Shown in pieces: positions 35,401 to 46,184 of a stretch of 64,000 nt of DNA (position 1 is its first letter; the number at the start of each line of letters is the position of its first letter). This DNA comes from Phoronis australis. Taxonomy: Eukaryota > Phoronida > Phoronidae. The stretch spans positions 1,088,838-1,152,837 of the forward strand of contig NMRA01000014.1 in the NCBI GenBank assembly GCA_002633005.1. The letters are read 5' to 3'. The notes beneath the pieces were generated by a model. That model saw only the letters and a program-made list of their open reading frames with translations. It was not told where the DNA came from and did no database searches. The position numbers and the translations under genes are program-made.

Positions 35401-38400
35401 AGTGGAACAACAGCACTGTGGTGGCAACACATTAGCAGTGTTCAGAGAGGGCGTCCTGCCAGACAGTAAGTCACCTTCTTTCTTCAGTAACTGTTCTTCG
35501 GATCTTGTTTTCATTATTTTTATTTACTTGTAAATACTTTGTGGACTCTTGGTAATAGGTCTGTATTAGTGTGTAATATAAGAATCGGCATCTTAAAATC
35601 TAATATGGATGCTCAAAATGAGATGGAATTTTTTTCTAAAGACACAGGTCTATAAAATTAATAATGACTAGCCAAATGCACATTGGTCTTAAAGTTGTTT
35701 TTTAATATTGTAAGACATCATATAGGTATTGAAGAGTTTTAATCTGTTTACTTATTCGTTGCAGGTGAGTTTACCTTCATCTCTCGTCGTCACCGTGGTT
35801 ACCCATTTAGCCTGTCTTTCTACATCAATGGTGTCATGGACTTCCGCCTGAGTACTTGCTGTGAGTACAAACACACAGCTGGGGCCAAGCTGGGTGGTAA
35901 ACAAGGACACTTTAGCGTCGTTAGTATTGAAGGAGGGCAGATGTGTTACAGGTACGTTTACAGCAACAGGAAGTCCAACTTCTCTCACTTTGCACTATTC
36001 CCGTTGATGATGTCAATGTCAAAAAAATAATCAAGTCTATAAAAATGCCTCTATACGTTACATACCAAGCACCTCTCAAATAAATAAACATTTGCCGTTA
36101 AGATAACTTTTTAATTGTGCAGGTGTAAATTGGACGCTGAGGCCAGGGAGAGAGAACGACGAAGGAAAGAGAAGCGCAAAGAGAGAGAACAAGCCAAGAA
36201 GGACAAAGTAAAAACCCAGATGGAGAAGGACCGACCCGAACGCAAGATAAAACCTCCACATCGTAAAGAAGATGTGATGAAGAAGAAGGAAGCAAAGGCC
36301 AATGAGAAAACTGAAGATGAGCGAGAGGCGGAGCTAGCTGCCTTCTCTGACTCCGATACAGAGGAAGTTGGTAATAACCCTCCACCTGAGGAACAGAAAG
36401 GTGAGGCACTCACTGGCTTTAATGGAATTGTCAACCTCAGTATTACCAATGTTTTATCAAATAAGCATTTTTCATCACCAAAATACTTTAATCATCTTTA
36501 GTAGATAATTTTATGTATGGTGTCTTGAAAAATGAACCAGTCAAGACATGTTTTTACTGCTATTTGTTTTTTCAAAAAATGTGTTTGTGTTGATTGTAAA
36601 TTTCTGAGACAAGAGACACATAAACAATTTCAGACATCCACTGGTCTCACCTCCAAATATTGCGGTCCAATATATCCAAACTTTCACGCATTTTTGGGTC
36701 TAATTCAATTTCCTGTAGTTTGTGAGAATAGTACAAAAATCATTTCACTAGCAAGGAACAATGACCTAGTGTTGTGACCTAGTTTTGTGGTACTTTTATA
36801 AATGGAAAATAGTGGAAGATAATCGAGAAGTGAAGTGGATGATATTCCATTTTATAGGTTCATTTCTCACAATTTATCAAAATTTATGCATAAACTCGAT
36901 ATGCATCTTTCATAGTGTGAGTCAAATGGCACCGAAGTGTTGCCTCAGGTTGACACTGTTCATATCATATATAGTTATCATTCTCCCAAATTGAAATTCT
37001 ATGAAGAAGATTTTAAGTTTCGAAAGAAATTACTTTTCTTATCTGAATAAAGTACAACTTTACATTAATGTTAAAACAGTGTTTTCATTCAAAAGTTCAT
37101 CTTTTGTCATTGAAAAAGTCTGAAAACGGGTACTTTGTGAGCATTATTTTTGAACAAGTGTTGTAACCTGTAGATGAAGTGGCAAAATGCTCTTTTGTCA
37201 CCATAAGTTATAAACAGAGACGAAAGGTATTCACAGGTTTTTAGAAACCAAGTTTGTATTAATGAAGGGCTGCCTTTACAAATCTTGAGTGTCAGTTGGT
37301 ATTCTTTACAGAAGAGCCCATTATAGTCCCAGTACAAAACAGTGATGAAAGTGATGCTGAAGGTACAAGCTCAATGTCGTCTGTATCGCTATTTACCCAG
37401 CACCCACCCCCTGTTGTCTGTTAGACTCTTTAGTCAGCACTTGCCCACTTGCCGCAGCTGTTGTCTGTTCTACTCCCTAGCTACTTCTAGGCTGGTTGTC
37501 TGTTCCACTCCCTAGCTACTAATCCTGTTGTCCCACTTCCTAGCCATTACTAGGCCCTGTTGTCTGTTCCACTTCCTAGCCATTACTAGGCCCTAGCTAC
37601 TGTCTGTTCCACTCCCTTGCTACTAACCCTGTTGTCTGTTCCACTCCCTTGCTACTAACCCTGTTGTCTGCTCCACTCCCTTGCTACTAACCCTGTTGTC
37701 TGTTCCACTCCCTTGCTACTAACCCTGTTGTCTGTTCCATTTCCTGGCCACTACTAGCCCTGTAATGTCCCATTCTCTATTTTCTTCTTAAGTGTTTTGT
37801 ATTCTGGATTTTTTTGTATTTTTAATTTTAGTCTATTGAAATAAACTTGTTAAGTTTTAGCTCATAATCCAACAATTTCTTGTTGTAGGAATGATTTAGT
37901 TTAAAATCCGTCAAGGGGTGAAGGGATTACTTGACTATGCCTCTAAATGCCAGATACGATACTGTATACACCAGTACCAAACCAGGAGACACCAAACCAG
38001 TGGTACTATTCCACAGGCCCACTCCTCTGGATTCCACATGTGTGCCGAAAACGCTACACTGACCAAATTCCAGTGTCTTGGACCAGATTTTGACATATAA
38101 TATAATGTTAGGGTCTGCTGGTCTGGTAGTAGGGTGTAGATGATCGTTTATGAAATGTAAAGACATGGCCATCATGTATTGGTATCCATCTCATGAATAC
38201 TATTTGGATGTATTTAGCTATAATGAGATTTGAAAGAAAGTGACCCTTTGTCATCAATATTTCAGAGCCAACATATATTGATGACTTTGAGGAGGAAAAT
38301 GCAAACGGTGAGTGTACCATAATATATCAAACAGTGGGTGCACCATAATATATCAAACAGTGTGTGCACCATAATATATCAAATGATGAGTTTCATAATA

Positions 38401-41400
38401 TACCAAATGGTGAGTGCACCATAGTATATCAAACAGTGGGTTCAACTTAGATTATCATTCTTTAATTTACCTGACCTGCTGTTGTCCATAACGTCTGAAT
38501 TTCATGTCAATTGCATTGGGTGTCTAGTGTTTTGAGTTCTACACTCGTGTTGTACGCCAATATTTGTTAAGTCATTCGTTAATTTCTCTGTTGTGATATA
38601 ATTCTGTGGAATATGTATTCATGATATATCTATGTATTCCAATAGGACTGACTTGTCTTCGGGATCATTGCATCTTTAAATGTTCCCAGAAAATGCATTA
38701 TATTGGGATTTTATGGTTTATCTTTGAAAATCCTTACAGGGGATGATCCTGCCGCTGCTGAAGATGATAAACACAGTGATAATGAAACATCAGGCAAAGC
38801 AGTGGGGGAGGAGCCAGAGAGTGAACCCGAGACTGAAGTGGAAGTGGAAGGTTATGAGGATGACTTTGAAAAAGATGAGAAGAGCGAGACTGAAGACAAG
38901 CCTGCAGCAAAACGTTAGTTCTGTTTCACTGATTCTCTCTGCTGTAACTTCTTCTTTAAAGTTGAGCACTGCTTAGGTATATGACTATCGCCTTGGGACA
39001 TCCCATTTCAAACAATTGTTGTGTTGAATGTTTTGATTGAATTTGCAATATTCACAAAAAGGCAGTATGCTTATTCTTCGGACTGAATGGAGCTCGTATT
39101 TTTGGTTCTAAATCTGTCTTACTTTGGAGGTGGTCAGGTTTGACCTACCATAAGATTGTAGTGTTCAGTTATTCGTTAAAATTTAAACAATTGATTTTTA
39201 GTTTGCTTTGACTTGGCTTTGGCCAGAATTAATAAGTTTACTGGTACATTAAAATAAATTTATTGTTGTAAGTGTGGCGCATCAGTTACAAGGTATGATT
39301 AAAATCATTTTTGTGACATAACATTTTCATGTTTATGTTTGATGTTTCTAGAGATGTCTTATACCATCATGTTGGTCATTACATGTGTAAGTAATTAACA
39401 TTTTTAATGAGGAGACAAAGTAGAAAGCAAAAAAATGTAACCTTGTGCAAATATTTCTTATAGGTTTATCTCGATAGTTTTAATCGGCCTTTAAGACTAG
39501 TATTAATTCAGTTGGTCAAGAGTGAAGTGCAGTAGGTATTTATAGACAGAGCGCTATGAATTCAACTCTCTTTAACCTCAACATTGTATGTATTTCCAGA
39601 GGAGACATCTGCACCACCCAAAGAGGAAGTGAGCGAGTCTGATGTACCTATGTCTGATAGATCTGACCGGCCCAGAGACGATGACATCCAGTCCGACGCG
39701 CCAGAATCTGCACGCTCTGATAGGTCGGATCATTCAGTGAAGTCTGACAAGTCTGATGCCACAACTATTGTCAGCAATGGAGAAGTGGGAAACAAAATAA
39801 AACCAGTCGAGGAAAATGATGAAAAAGAAGAAAGAAAGGAAGTGAAGGAGCAAGGTGGCGCCACTGAAGCATCAGAAGTGGAAGAAACTGATGTAGAGGA
39901 TGAATACAAGAAAAGTAGGCGGGAGCTTGTCAGTGGAACAGACACTGAGACAGCTGACGAGGTTAAATCAGAGGTCGAGAAGAGTGAGAGCTCCAGCAGT
40001 GAAGATGAGGAAGTGAAAGGGGAGACAACTACTGAAGTAGAGGAGACAGATAATGAATTGAAAGGTACGTGAGTGGATTATGTCTACTGTTAAGACGATG
40101 CAAGTTCACTGTTCAAGAGTTTCGTGTTTCACCAAAACGTTTTCAGATATTCATGTGCTTTAAGTGAGTTTATACATGTGCTGTCACTCAGTAAATTAGA
40201 TTACTAATGGTTTTATGCTTTTCCAGGGAAGTCTGACGTTAGCGAATCAGAAGCAGAAGATGGGAAGCTTCATATTGATAAATCAGACAAAGATCTCATG
40301 AAATCAGAGGTAGGTCTACATTGAATTCAATGTTCTCACACATTGCTGTCATCTTGAAATATCTGATTCTGGGAATAATTAATCGCTGAAATCCCATGCA
40401 ACACCATCTCTGAAACCATGCATTGGTTTTTGTTATATGTGAGCATTGCTGGTTACACGTGTGTATGGCTAGTTACATCTGAGCATTCCTATAGTTACAC
40501 TTAATCATCCCTAGTTACACGTGAGCAATGCTAGTTACCCAGGAGCATTGCTGGTTACATGTGAGCTTTGCTAGTTTCACGTGAGCTTTGTTAGATACTT
40601 GTGAGAATTCCTAGTTACACGTATAAGCATACCTAGTTACACTTGATCATCCTTAGTTACACGTGAGCATTGCTAGTTACACATGAGAATTCCTGGTGAC
40701 CCGTGACCATTCCTACTTATACATGATTACTCTTCCATGTTCTGAATGAGTTCTGCATTTATTTGGGTTTGGATTTAGCGACTTTGGAGTGACTTAATTA
40801 GTGTCGTGCCTGACTTAAAGATGCTATGTCTCACTAAATCCATGAAAATTTAATTTTGTAGCAAGTGACACTTTGTGACTTTCCGGAGAACTGGGTGTGC
40901 GAGTAAAATCAGGAAAAAACAATTTGTAAATAAATTGCGGTTTTAAACAAAACACAACTGATAAACATCAAACAAGAAGGTGTGCATATAGAAAACCCTA
41001 CTAATTCCAAATACTAGGCAATCGTTATTTGATATTGAAATGAGCAAATAACAAAAACTGTGCCTTGTTTCTTTAGGGTAACGATGAAGTATTACCATAC
41101 TCATTTATAAAAAAATCGGAAAATGAGACTTTTGCGTGATTGCATTATGGTAACTGGTTCTCTGATGGTTTCCAGCACACTTAAAGACCCGGGTCGTTTG
41201 TAAACTAGTATTTCATTTGCATAATTATTCACAGTTAAATGAGTCATGGCATCTTTAAAGCATGTGCTTGTAGCTGTTGTAAAACAATTCTTGCATAGTT
41301 GTTTGACTGTATGTTGATTAAAAATTTGCAGGTGGAAGAAATTTGCAATCTGTTGAGAACGGAAAATTCTGTGCAATCCATCAACCTTCGGAACTGTTCG

Positions 41401-44400
41401 TTGGATGATGATGATTTGGAAAGTTTAGCCGCTGCCCTGGCTGCTAGTCCTTCAAGACCCAAGGTATTGTTTTCAGCATTAAAGATGTATTTGAAAAATG
41501 AATATGCTATTTGAACATCATCTACGCTAAACAGAACAGTGGTATTCATTGACAACTTAATTTGAAAACAAAAAATCCTGCATATAGGTAAACTTTGCAC
41601 TAATGACGTACATTGAGAGCTCACATAGCCTGCATTATGCAGTCTTATTCCCCAACACCGCGTCACTGTTCTTACTGGACATGGTTGAGTGATTTGTGGC
41701 GGATCATTTTCAACACAAAACTTTCTTTTAAAAACATTTGGCAATTTTCAATGTACTTTGTATTCACATCATCGCTGTATGTTGTGTTGCTAACTAATTT
41801 GACCAAGCAATCACAGAGATAAGGAATGAATGTGCAAGTTCCACTTTGAGGTTTTCATATCTTTCTTCAGGTGTGTAGGCTATAAGAAAGATAGTTACTT
41901 TAATCATAGTATTTGTGGTAGGTAGAAATTTCTGGATTAAGAGAGCTTGTCAGAGAGTGACCGGTAGTTGAGACCGGGTGTGATGAAATTTTATGGGTCA
42001 TTTCATAGTTTTATTTACCGACATGAGGGTATTCAATCGCAAACTTCAAAAGTCCATTTTCCAGGTTCAAAAGAATCCTTATGTTCGTTCTTTCACAAAA
42101 TGCAGTTTTCACGCAGAATATCTGGTCCAGGCTTTGCCTCTGTCCCTAACCAAAGACGGTCAAAGGTTTTCATGTGGTGGAATTGATATAGAAATTCAAT
42201 ACCTTTAGATTAACACACCTATTTAGCACACAATACATTGTCGCATGGAATTTTATTTTGTCAAATTTCTTGGTGAAAATGAGCAGGGCACTGTGTAATT
42301 GTCACTGCGAACAAGATTTAGACAAAGTTAGAACTTATTAAAAATAAGCACGTTACCCAAGTGGCTCAATTTTCATGATTTTAGTAACTTTTTAAGTGAA
42401 GGCACAAAAGCACCACCTTGTAAATGTAGCAACAACAATTCATAAAGCTGTAAATAACATGGATGACACCATGAGAAGCAGACAATTACGGTAGTTATGT
42501 TTGTTGGAGATGTTACTGTAATGATGTGACTTGATCATCCTTAGGCAGTGCTGAACCTTTATCACTAGTGATCTTCAAACAACAGGATTGCGGAAATTAT
42601 GCAACACGATGCCTTCAAAAGCCATTTCTTGCTTCTTTGATCATGTGTCCAGTTAAGTCAACTGTGTATCATTATCTGTTACAGATGTTAAATCTCAGCT
42701 CTAACTACATATCTTCACTGGGAGCCAACAGTGTTGTGGATATTCTCAACAAGAAGCCTGACTTACAGATTTTGATGTGAGTCATCACGAATTAGCTTGC
42801 AAAAGTGTTACGGTTATGTAGGACCCTAGAAAAAGGTTCGAATTAGCCTAACTTCGGAATATTATAAATCAAAAATGGCTGATGAGATTCATATGGGCGG
42901 GATTTTTTTGATATTATTCTTTATGCACTGTTCTTCAAAATACTGTTAGGGTTCCTTAAGGGGCTATCAAAATATTTCTTCATGAAAATCAATCAAGTTG
43001 CATTTTTTGAAACGATTAGAACATTATAACATTTTTGAGATTTCATCTTCGACATTTATGTCAAATGAAATTTGATTTTATTGATATCATTGATTTACTG
43101 TCTGTATATGTTTCTTTTATTGCTAAATTTTAATAAGAAGACATGGTCATAATAATGGCATATTGGTATAAAGTCATCAATCAAATTCTACAGTTTATAA
43201 TACATCCTTTTCTCAGTTAAAGTCAATAGTTGTGTAGATATTTGGCTAAATACAGACTTGTTTTTTTATTGCTGCACAAATAAAAGATAATACATTAAAA
43301 TACAAAATTTTACCCCAGAAAACGAACCAGACTTGTTGATAAGGACCTACATATCCTTAACTTGCCAATGAAAGTGTATTTCATATGAGTGTTGCTAATA
43401 CAAAGGTGTTACAAACCTGACGTGCACACCTGCGGTGCAGAAGCAGGTTAACACCCACCAAAAAGTTGATTCGACATCCACTTATTAGTGAAACAAACAT
43501 CCCTATTGCTTAGGTAGCAGAAGGTCCATTGCAGAGGGATTATACATTTTCAAAACTGTTCAGTTTAAGAGAAATTTTTATCAGCCAGATCAATGCGTGT
43601 ACATTAATTTTGACTTCTATTTGTTGTGTGAATAATAATTTTGTAACTAGCATTTTCTGGGTAAGTTTGATGGTGTAAGAAGTCCATTATAGATTAAGTC
43701 AAAGGCTTCAGCTTATCCCGACAATTACGACAATAAAATTTGATGTAAACCTCACTTTCCTCTCTGTTGTAGGCTTCATGGAGCTTTGCGAGATTCGGGG
43801 GTGTCTAAAGTAGCTCAAGGAATTATCAACTACCAGAGACAGGTCCTCTTTGACAAGACAGCTAAAAATATGGCGAAGGGTGCCATCAAGGATGCTGCAC
43901 GTTCTGATTCTCTGCAATCCATAGTCAGCTACAACAGTACAAGCACCATGCAGAGTGATGGCGGCAAGATGTTGGCCCTGACACAGCTCGATGTGGGTGA
44001 CTGTAATATGGGGCCCAGCGCTGCTAAGAAAGTAGCCGAAGTTATTGAGTGCACTAAGTTGTCCACGTTGAACCTGAGTGCTAATAAGGGCTTGGGAAGT
44101 GAGGGTTGGGAGGCAATAGGCAAGGCTTTGAAGGAGAATGGCACCATCAGGAGATTGTGCCTGGAATTCTGTGATATTGGAGATGAGAACATGGAGGTTT
44201 TAAGTGAGTACCTTGGCGAGAACTCAAGCATTGAGTCGATTGACTTGGAGTCAAATGCTTTGACTGATGAAGGTGCACAGAAGGTGTTGGATGCGGCTAT
44301 TGGGAATCCTAGCCTTAAAGAAATCAAGATGATGCCTGGCAATCACTTTGACAATGAAATCCTTAATGATCTAAATGAAATCCTCTCTATGAGGCGAGAT

Positions 44401-44409
44401 GACCCATAA
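29465..44409 (+). CDS. ERICH3: ERICH3 orthologue with C-terminal leucine-rich repeats
   Basis: Exons: 29465-29484, 30626-30719, 31112-31309, 31840-32025, 32873-33079, 33800-34330, 34807-35025, 35261-35465, 35765-35951, 36123-36400, 37312-37362, 38266-38307, 38740-38913, 39600-40064, 40227-40309, 41332-41463, 42685-42776, 43773-44409 (TAA). They total 3801 nt, 1266 aa. The N-terminus (LATYNSLLDKHLAHYFNNTR, LAQAIVHKTLDMERHRQ) and the conserved core at about residues 486-616 (VEQQHCGGNTL, FTFISRRHRGYPFSLSF, CCEYKHTAGAKLGGK) match ERICH3. A basic helical stretch follows, then Glu/Asp/Ser-rich acidic exons (EGYEDDFEKDEK) to about residue 980. The last three exons (about 981-1266) are ribonuclease-inhibitor-like LRRs. 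In vertebrates ERICH3 is linked to cilia and neurons; that role is assumed here, not shown. The donor of exon 4 (GTACGA) is weak. Confidence 0.9.
30905..31015. repeat. Dispersed repeat, copy B
   Basis: Diverged copy of the repeat at 8455-8580 (TTGAGAACCAG, GGAGAAAAC, AAAATGCAGGG in order). Confidence 0.6.
32303..32499. mobile_element. Inverted pair of tRNA-like SINE copies
   Basis: The right copy (+) has an A-box TAGCTCAGAGG (32407-32417), a 5-bp anticodon-like stem CTAGA/TCTAG and a B-box GGTTTGATTCC (32451-32461), followed by a T-rich tail. The left arm 32303-32367 is the diverged reverse complement of 32435-32499. It is a 5'-truncated copy starting at the anticodon arm. The T-arm stem pairs poorly, so this is not a functional tRNA. 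Confidence 0.72.
33185..33780. repeat. Minisatellite, CTATCTCTACCAACC core, split by an inserted element
   Basis: Units of ACCCTATCTCTACCA run about 33185-33330 and resume about 33652-33780. The interruption is the element at 33345-33643. Confidence 0.8.
33345..33643. mobile_element. Short hAT-like non-autonomous element, about 299 bp
   Basis: The left end AGGCGGATTTA and right end TAGATCAGCCACTG are imperfect inverted repeats of the CAGTGGCGGAT type. Flanks ATGTACAT (33337-33344) and ATGTACCA (33644-33651) look like a decayed 8-bp target duplication. There is no coding capacity. G/C homopolymer runs are near both ends. Confidence 0.65.
34377..34472. repeat. Near-perfect 96-bp palindrome (hairpin/cruciform)
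   Basis: The left arm from TGCAAACATTTTTAAGAG pairs with the right arm ending CTTAAAAATGTTTGCA. The only defect is a 4-nt ATGC bulge in the left arm. The central 36 bp are a perfect palindrome around CCTCATGAGG. It starts 46 bp after the ERICH3 exon ending at 34330. Confidence 0.95.
35030..35210. repeat. Tandem duplication, about 84 bp, just after an ERICH3 donor
   Basis: Two units of TCTTATTGAGCTG...ATCATGTAAAC.TGCAAC...CTGTAAATGTTCACA begin a few bases after the donor at 35026. Confidence 0.85.
37395..37765. repeat. Minisatellite, unit about 31-33 bp
   Basis: About ten units of CTGTTGTCTGTTCCACTCCC followed by TTGCTACTAACC, starting about 35 bp after the donor of the small ERICH3 exon 37312-37362. 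Confidence 0.92.
38302..38445. repeat. Minisatellite whose unit contains an ERICH3 exon end and donor
   Basis: The exon end and donor CAAACGGTGAGTG at 38303-38315 recur as CAAACAGTGGGTG, CAAACAGTGTGTG, CAAATGATGAGTT and CAAATGGTGAGTG, with an ACCATAATATAT linker. The unit is about 26 bp, roughly five copies. Confidence 0.85.
40435..40740. repeat. Minisatellite, CTAGTTACACGTGAGCATTG core
   Basis: About eleven diverged units of 22-30 bp in the ERICH3 intron before the first LRR exon. Confidence 0.88.
41332..44409 (+). CDS. ERICH3: LRR-encoding terminal exons of the ERICH3 gene
   Basis: Three exons encode about seven leucine-rich repeats: SINLRNCSLDDDDL, MLNLSSNYISSLGANSV, LDVGDCNMGPSAAKKV, LNLSANKGLGSEGWEAI, LCLEFCDIGDENM and IDLESNALTDEGAQKV. 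The last exon is long (637 nt). The preceding acidic exon ends in phase 0 and this block begins in phase 0 (KSE then VEEICNLL) with no start codon at its beginning, which favours one transcript. LRRs of this kind bind protein partners; the target is unknown. Confidence 0.85.
41464..42684. other. ERICH3 intron between first and second LRR exons
   Basis: No repeat or further exon was recognised. A 71-codon open stretch near 42000-42200 has no recognisable homology or LRR pattern. Confidence 0.45.
42777..43772. other. ERICH3 last intron
   Basis: AT-rich, no recognisable element. Confidence 0.5.
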
Positions 44410-45178
44410 TGGTTATCCATTTGTCTTTGGATTTCATCCATTTTGTCAGCAGTTTCAACCAAGTTAGAATCATTTAAATCTTCCAAATTCTTGAACTTCT
44501 TAACTTTCCATGCATTGATTGGACACACAAGTTTGAGATGACCACTACTTCATTATTTTCTAAAGCTTTTTGCTGTTCTTTATTCAACTGTATTTTAATG
44601 TATGCTACATCAGCTTTGAATGCATTCTTTTATAACAACGCGACTTATTCACGGGTCATGGAAGCTATATATGTCAGTGTGTCGTGATGGGGTTCGCTTG
44701 CGGTGCTTTATTAAAATATACAGTAAAACTCGCACAAGTTGGATTTTCACTCAACTCTGGTGACAAATCGGATTTTGCCTTACTTGGACATACGTCTCCC
44801 TAGGCGGTTGAATCCAACTTATGTCAGTTTTGCTGCCCATTGTATTTTATATTGAATTATTATTAAATATTGAGTGGGAATGTGCAAGTCATTAATGGGT
44901 CATGTCATTAGGCCGAGTTCAGGCCAATTTATTGTCATAGTGCTTAGCCAACACCGGCAGTATCTGGGTCATGTTTCAACTGAATTTCAGATTAAGAGCT
45001 AGCAAGTTTCGTGAACCAGACAATTATTTTTATACACCATTGCAAAAATTTATGTCTTGAAAATGGCTTGTTTTATTATGCGTTTAATAAATGATGTTTA
45101 TCATCCACCAATTATGTGATTTAGCATAACTTGTGAGTGAATATCTAATAATAGTGCTTTTATATTCCATACTTATTA

Positions 45179-45184
45179 AATAAA
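45179..45184 (+). terminator. Candidate polyadenylation signal of ERICH3
   Basis: AATAAA lies 770 bp after the stop codon at 44409. An earlier AATAAA near 45086 is an alternative. Confidence 0.4.
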
Positions 45185-46184
45185 GATTCTATAAACAACG
45201 TTAGATTCTTGAGAGTGATAGTAGTCGACATGGCGTCCACCTGTTGTCAGATTGACCTTTATTATGTTGGGTGGAAATGGGGATAAAAAGTTACCACGTG
45301 TAATAACTAAATGACAGTAAATTGGTAAACGCTATAGTTCAATTAATATATTGTGTTTATCAACATTTGAATTTATTTATTGAATTACAAATTTCACATA
45401 ATGTAAACCTACTTTTCAGTTATCACAAACCTTGCATAGTTTTGCCAACCATCAGAAATTAAAAGAGATCATTTTATTTCAATTTTTTTTCATTTCAAAT
45501 TTTTTCATTTCAATTTTTTTTCATTTCAAATTTACTAAAACGCATATGTGTATCAAGAAAAGATTGAGCGGTGAAATAATGGCAAACGTCACCTATACCC
45601 TAAAACTAGACATACCAAGCAACTACGGAAGTTAAATATTATTTCAATAAGTATTGTTCGACTCGCCTGCAATATCTGCACAGTTGACTTCACCATGAGA
45701 ATTCATCACACAAAGGGCACAGCCCTCCACAGAGCGGTGCTTCCCTTGTTCAGTAACACCACAGACCACTGACAATGCATTAAGATTATATGCAATTCTA
45801 GAGAGATGTTTTGATAGCACTTAATAGCTAAATTTTACTATAAGGACACGTTCACGTGATCAAAATCGGTGGCAAATAAGTATAGTATCCGAAGTCAATT
45901 CTTCCGCTTTTTTAACTTTCAGAAAATATATACTTTGACCAAGTTAAATTTACAGTTCTATAGATATTTGACAGACTAGTAAACAAGTTTCTCCACAGCC
46001 AGCACAACCTGGACATGTGACAAACTGAACAACGTAAGCGAAGGCTGTCGGTGGCCCCAATTATCGTGTGTTACATTTATAATATATACTAAAGTAAGCT
46101 AGCTAATAAACAATTAGCATTCATAAGATAATAGCTAAATATTGAGTCCCACACACTGTCCACAGAAGACCACAGATGGATGTC
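45185..46184. other. Tail-to-tail spacer between ERICH3 and CAP
   Basis: It contains a T-rich low-complexity run (about 45474-45540, TTTCATTTCAAATT units). It also has a reverse-strand AATAAATAAA (about 45371-45380) that could serve CAP polyadenylation. No gene was recognised. Confidence 0.45.

Noticed and set aside
41332-44409. LRR exons as a separate gene
   Set aside because: No start codon or promoter-like exon precedes them, phases match the ERICH3 exon at 40227-40309, and the combined frame closes exactly. Still not proven without cDNA.
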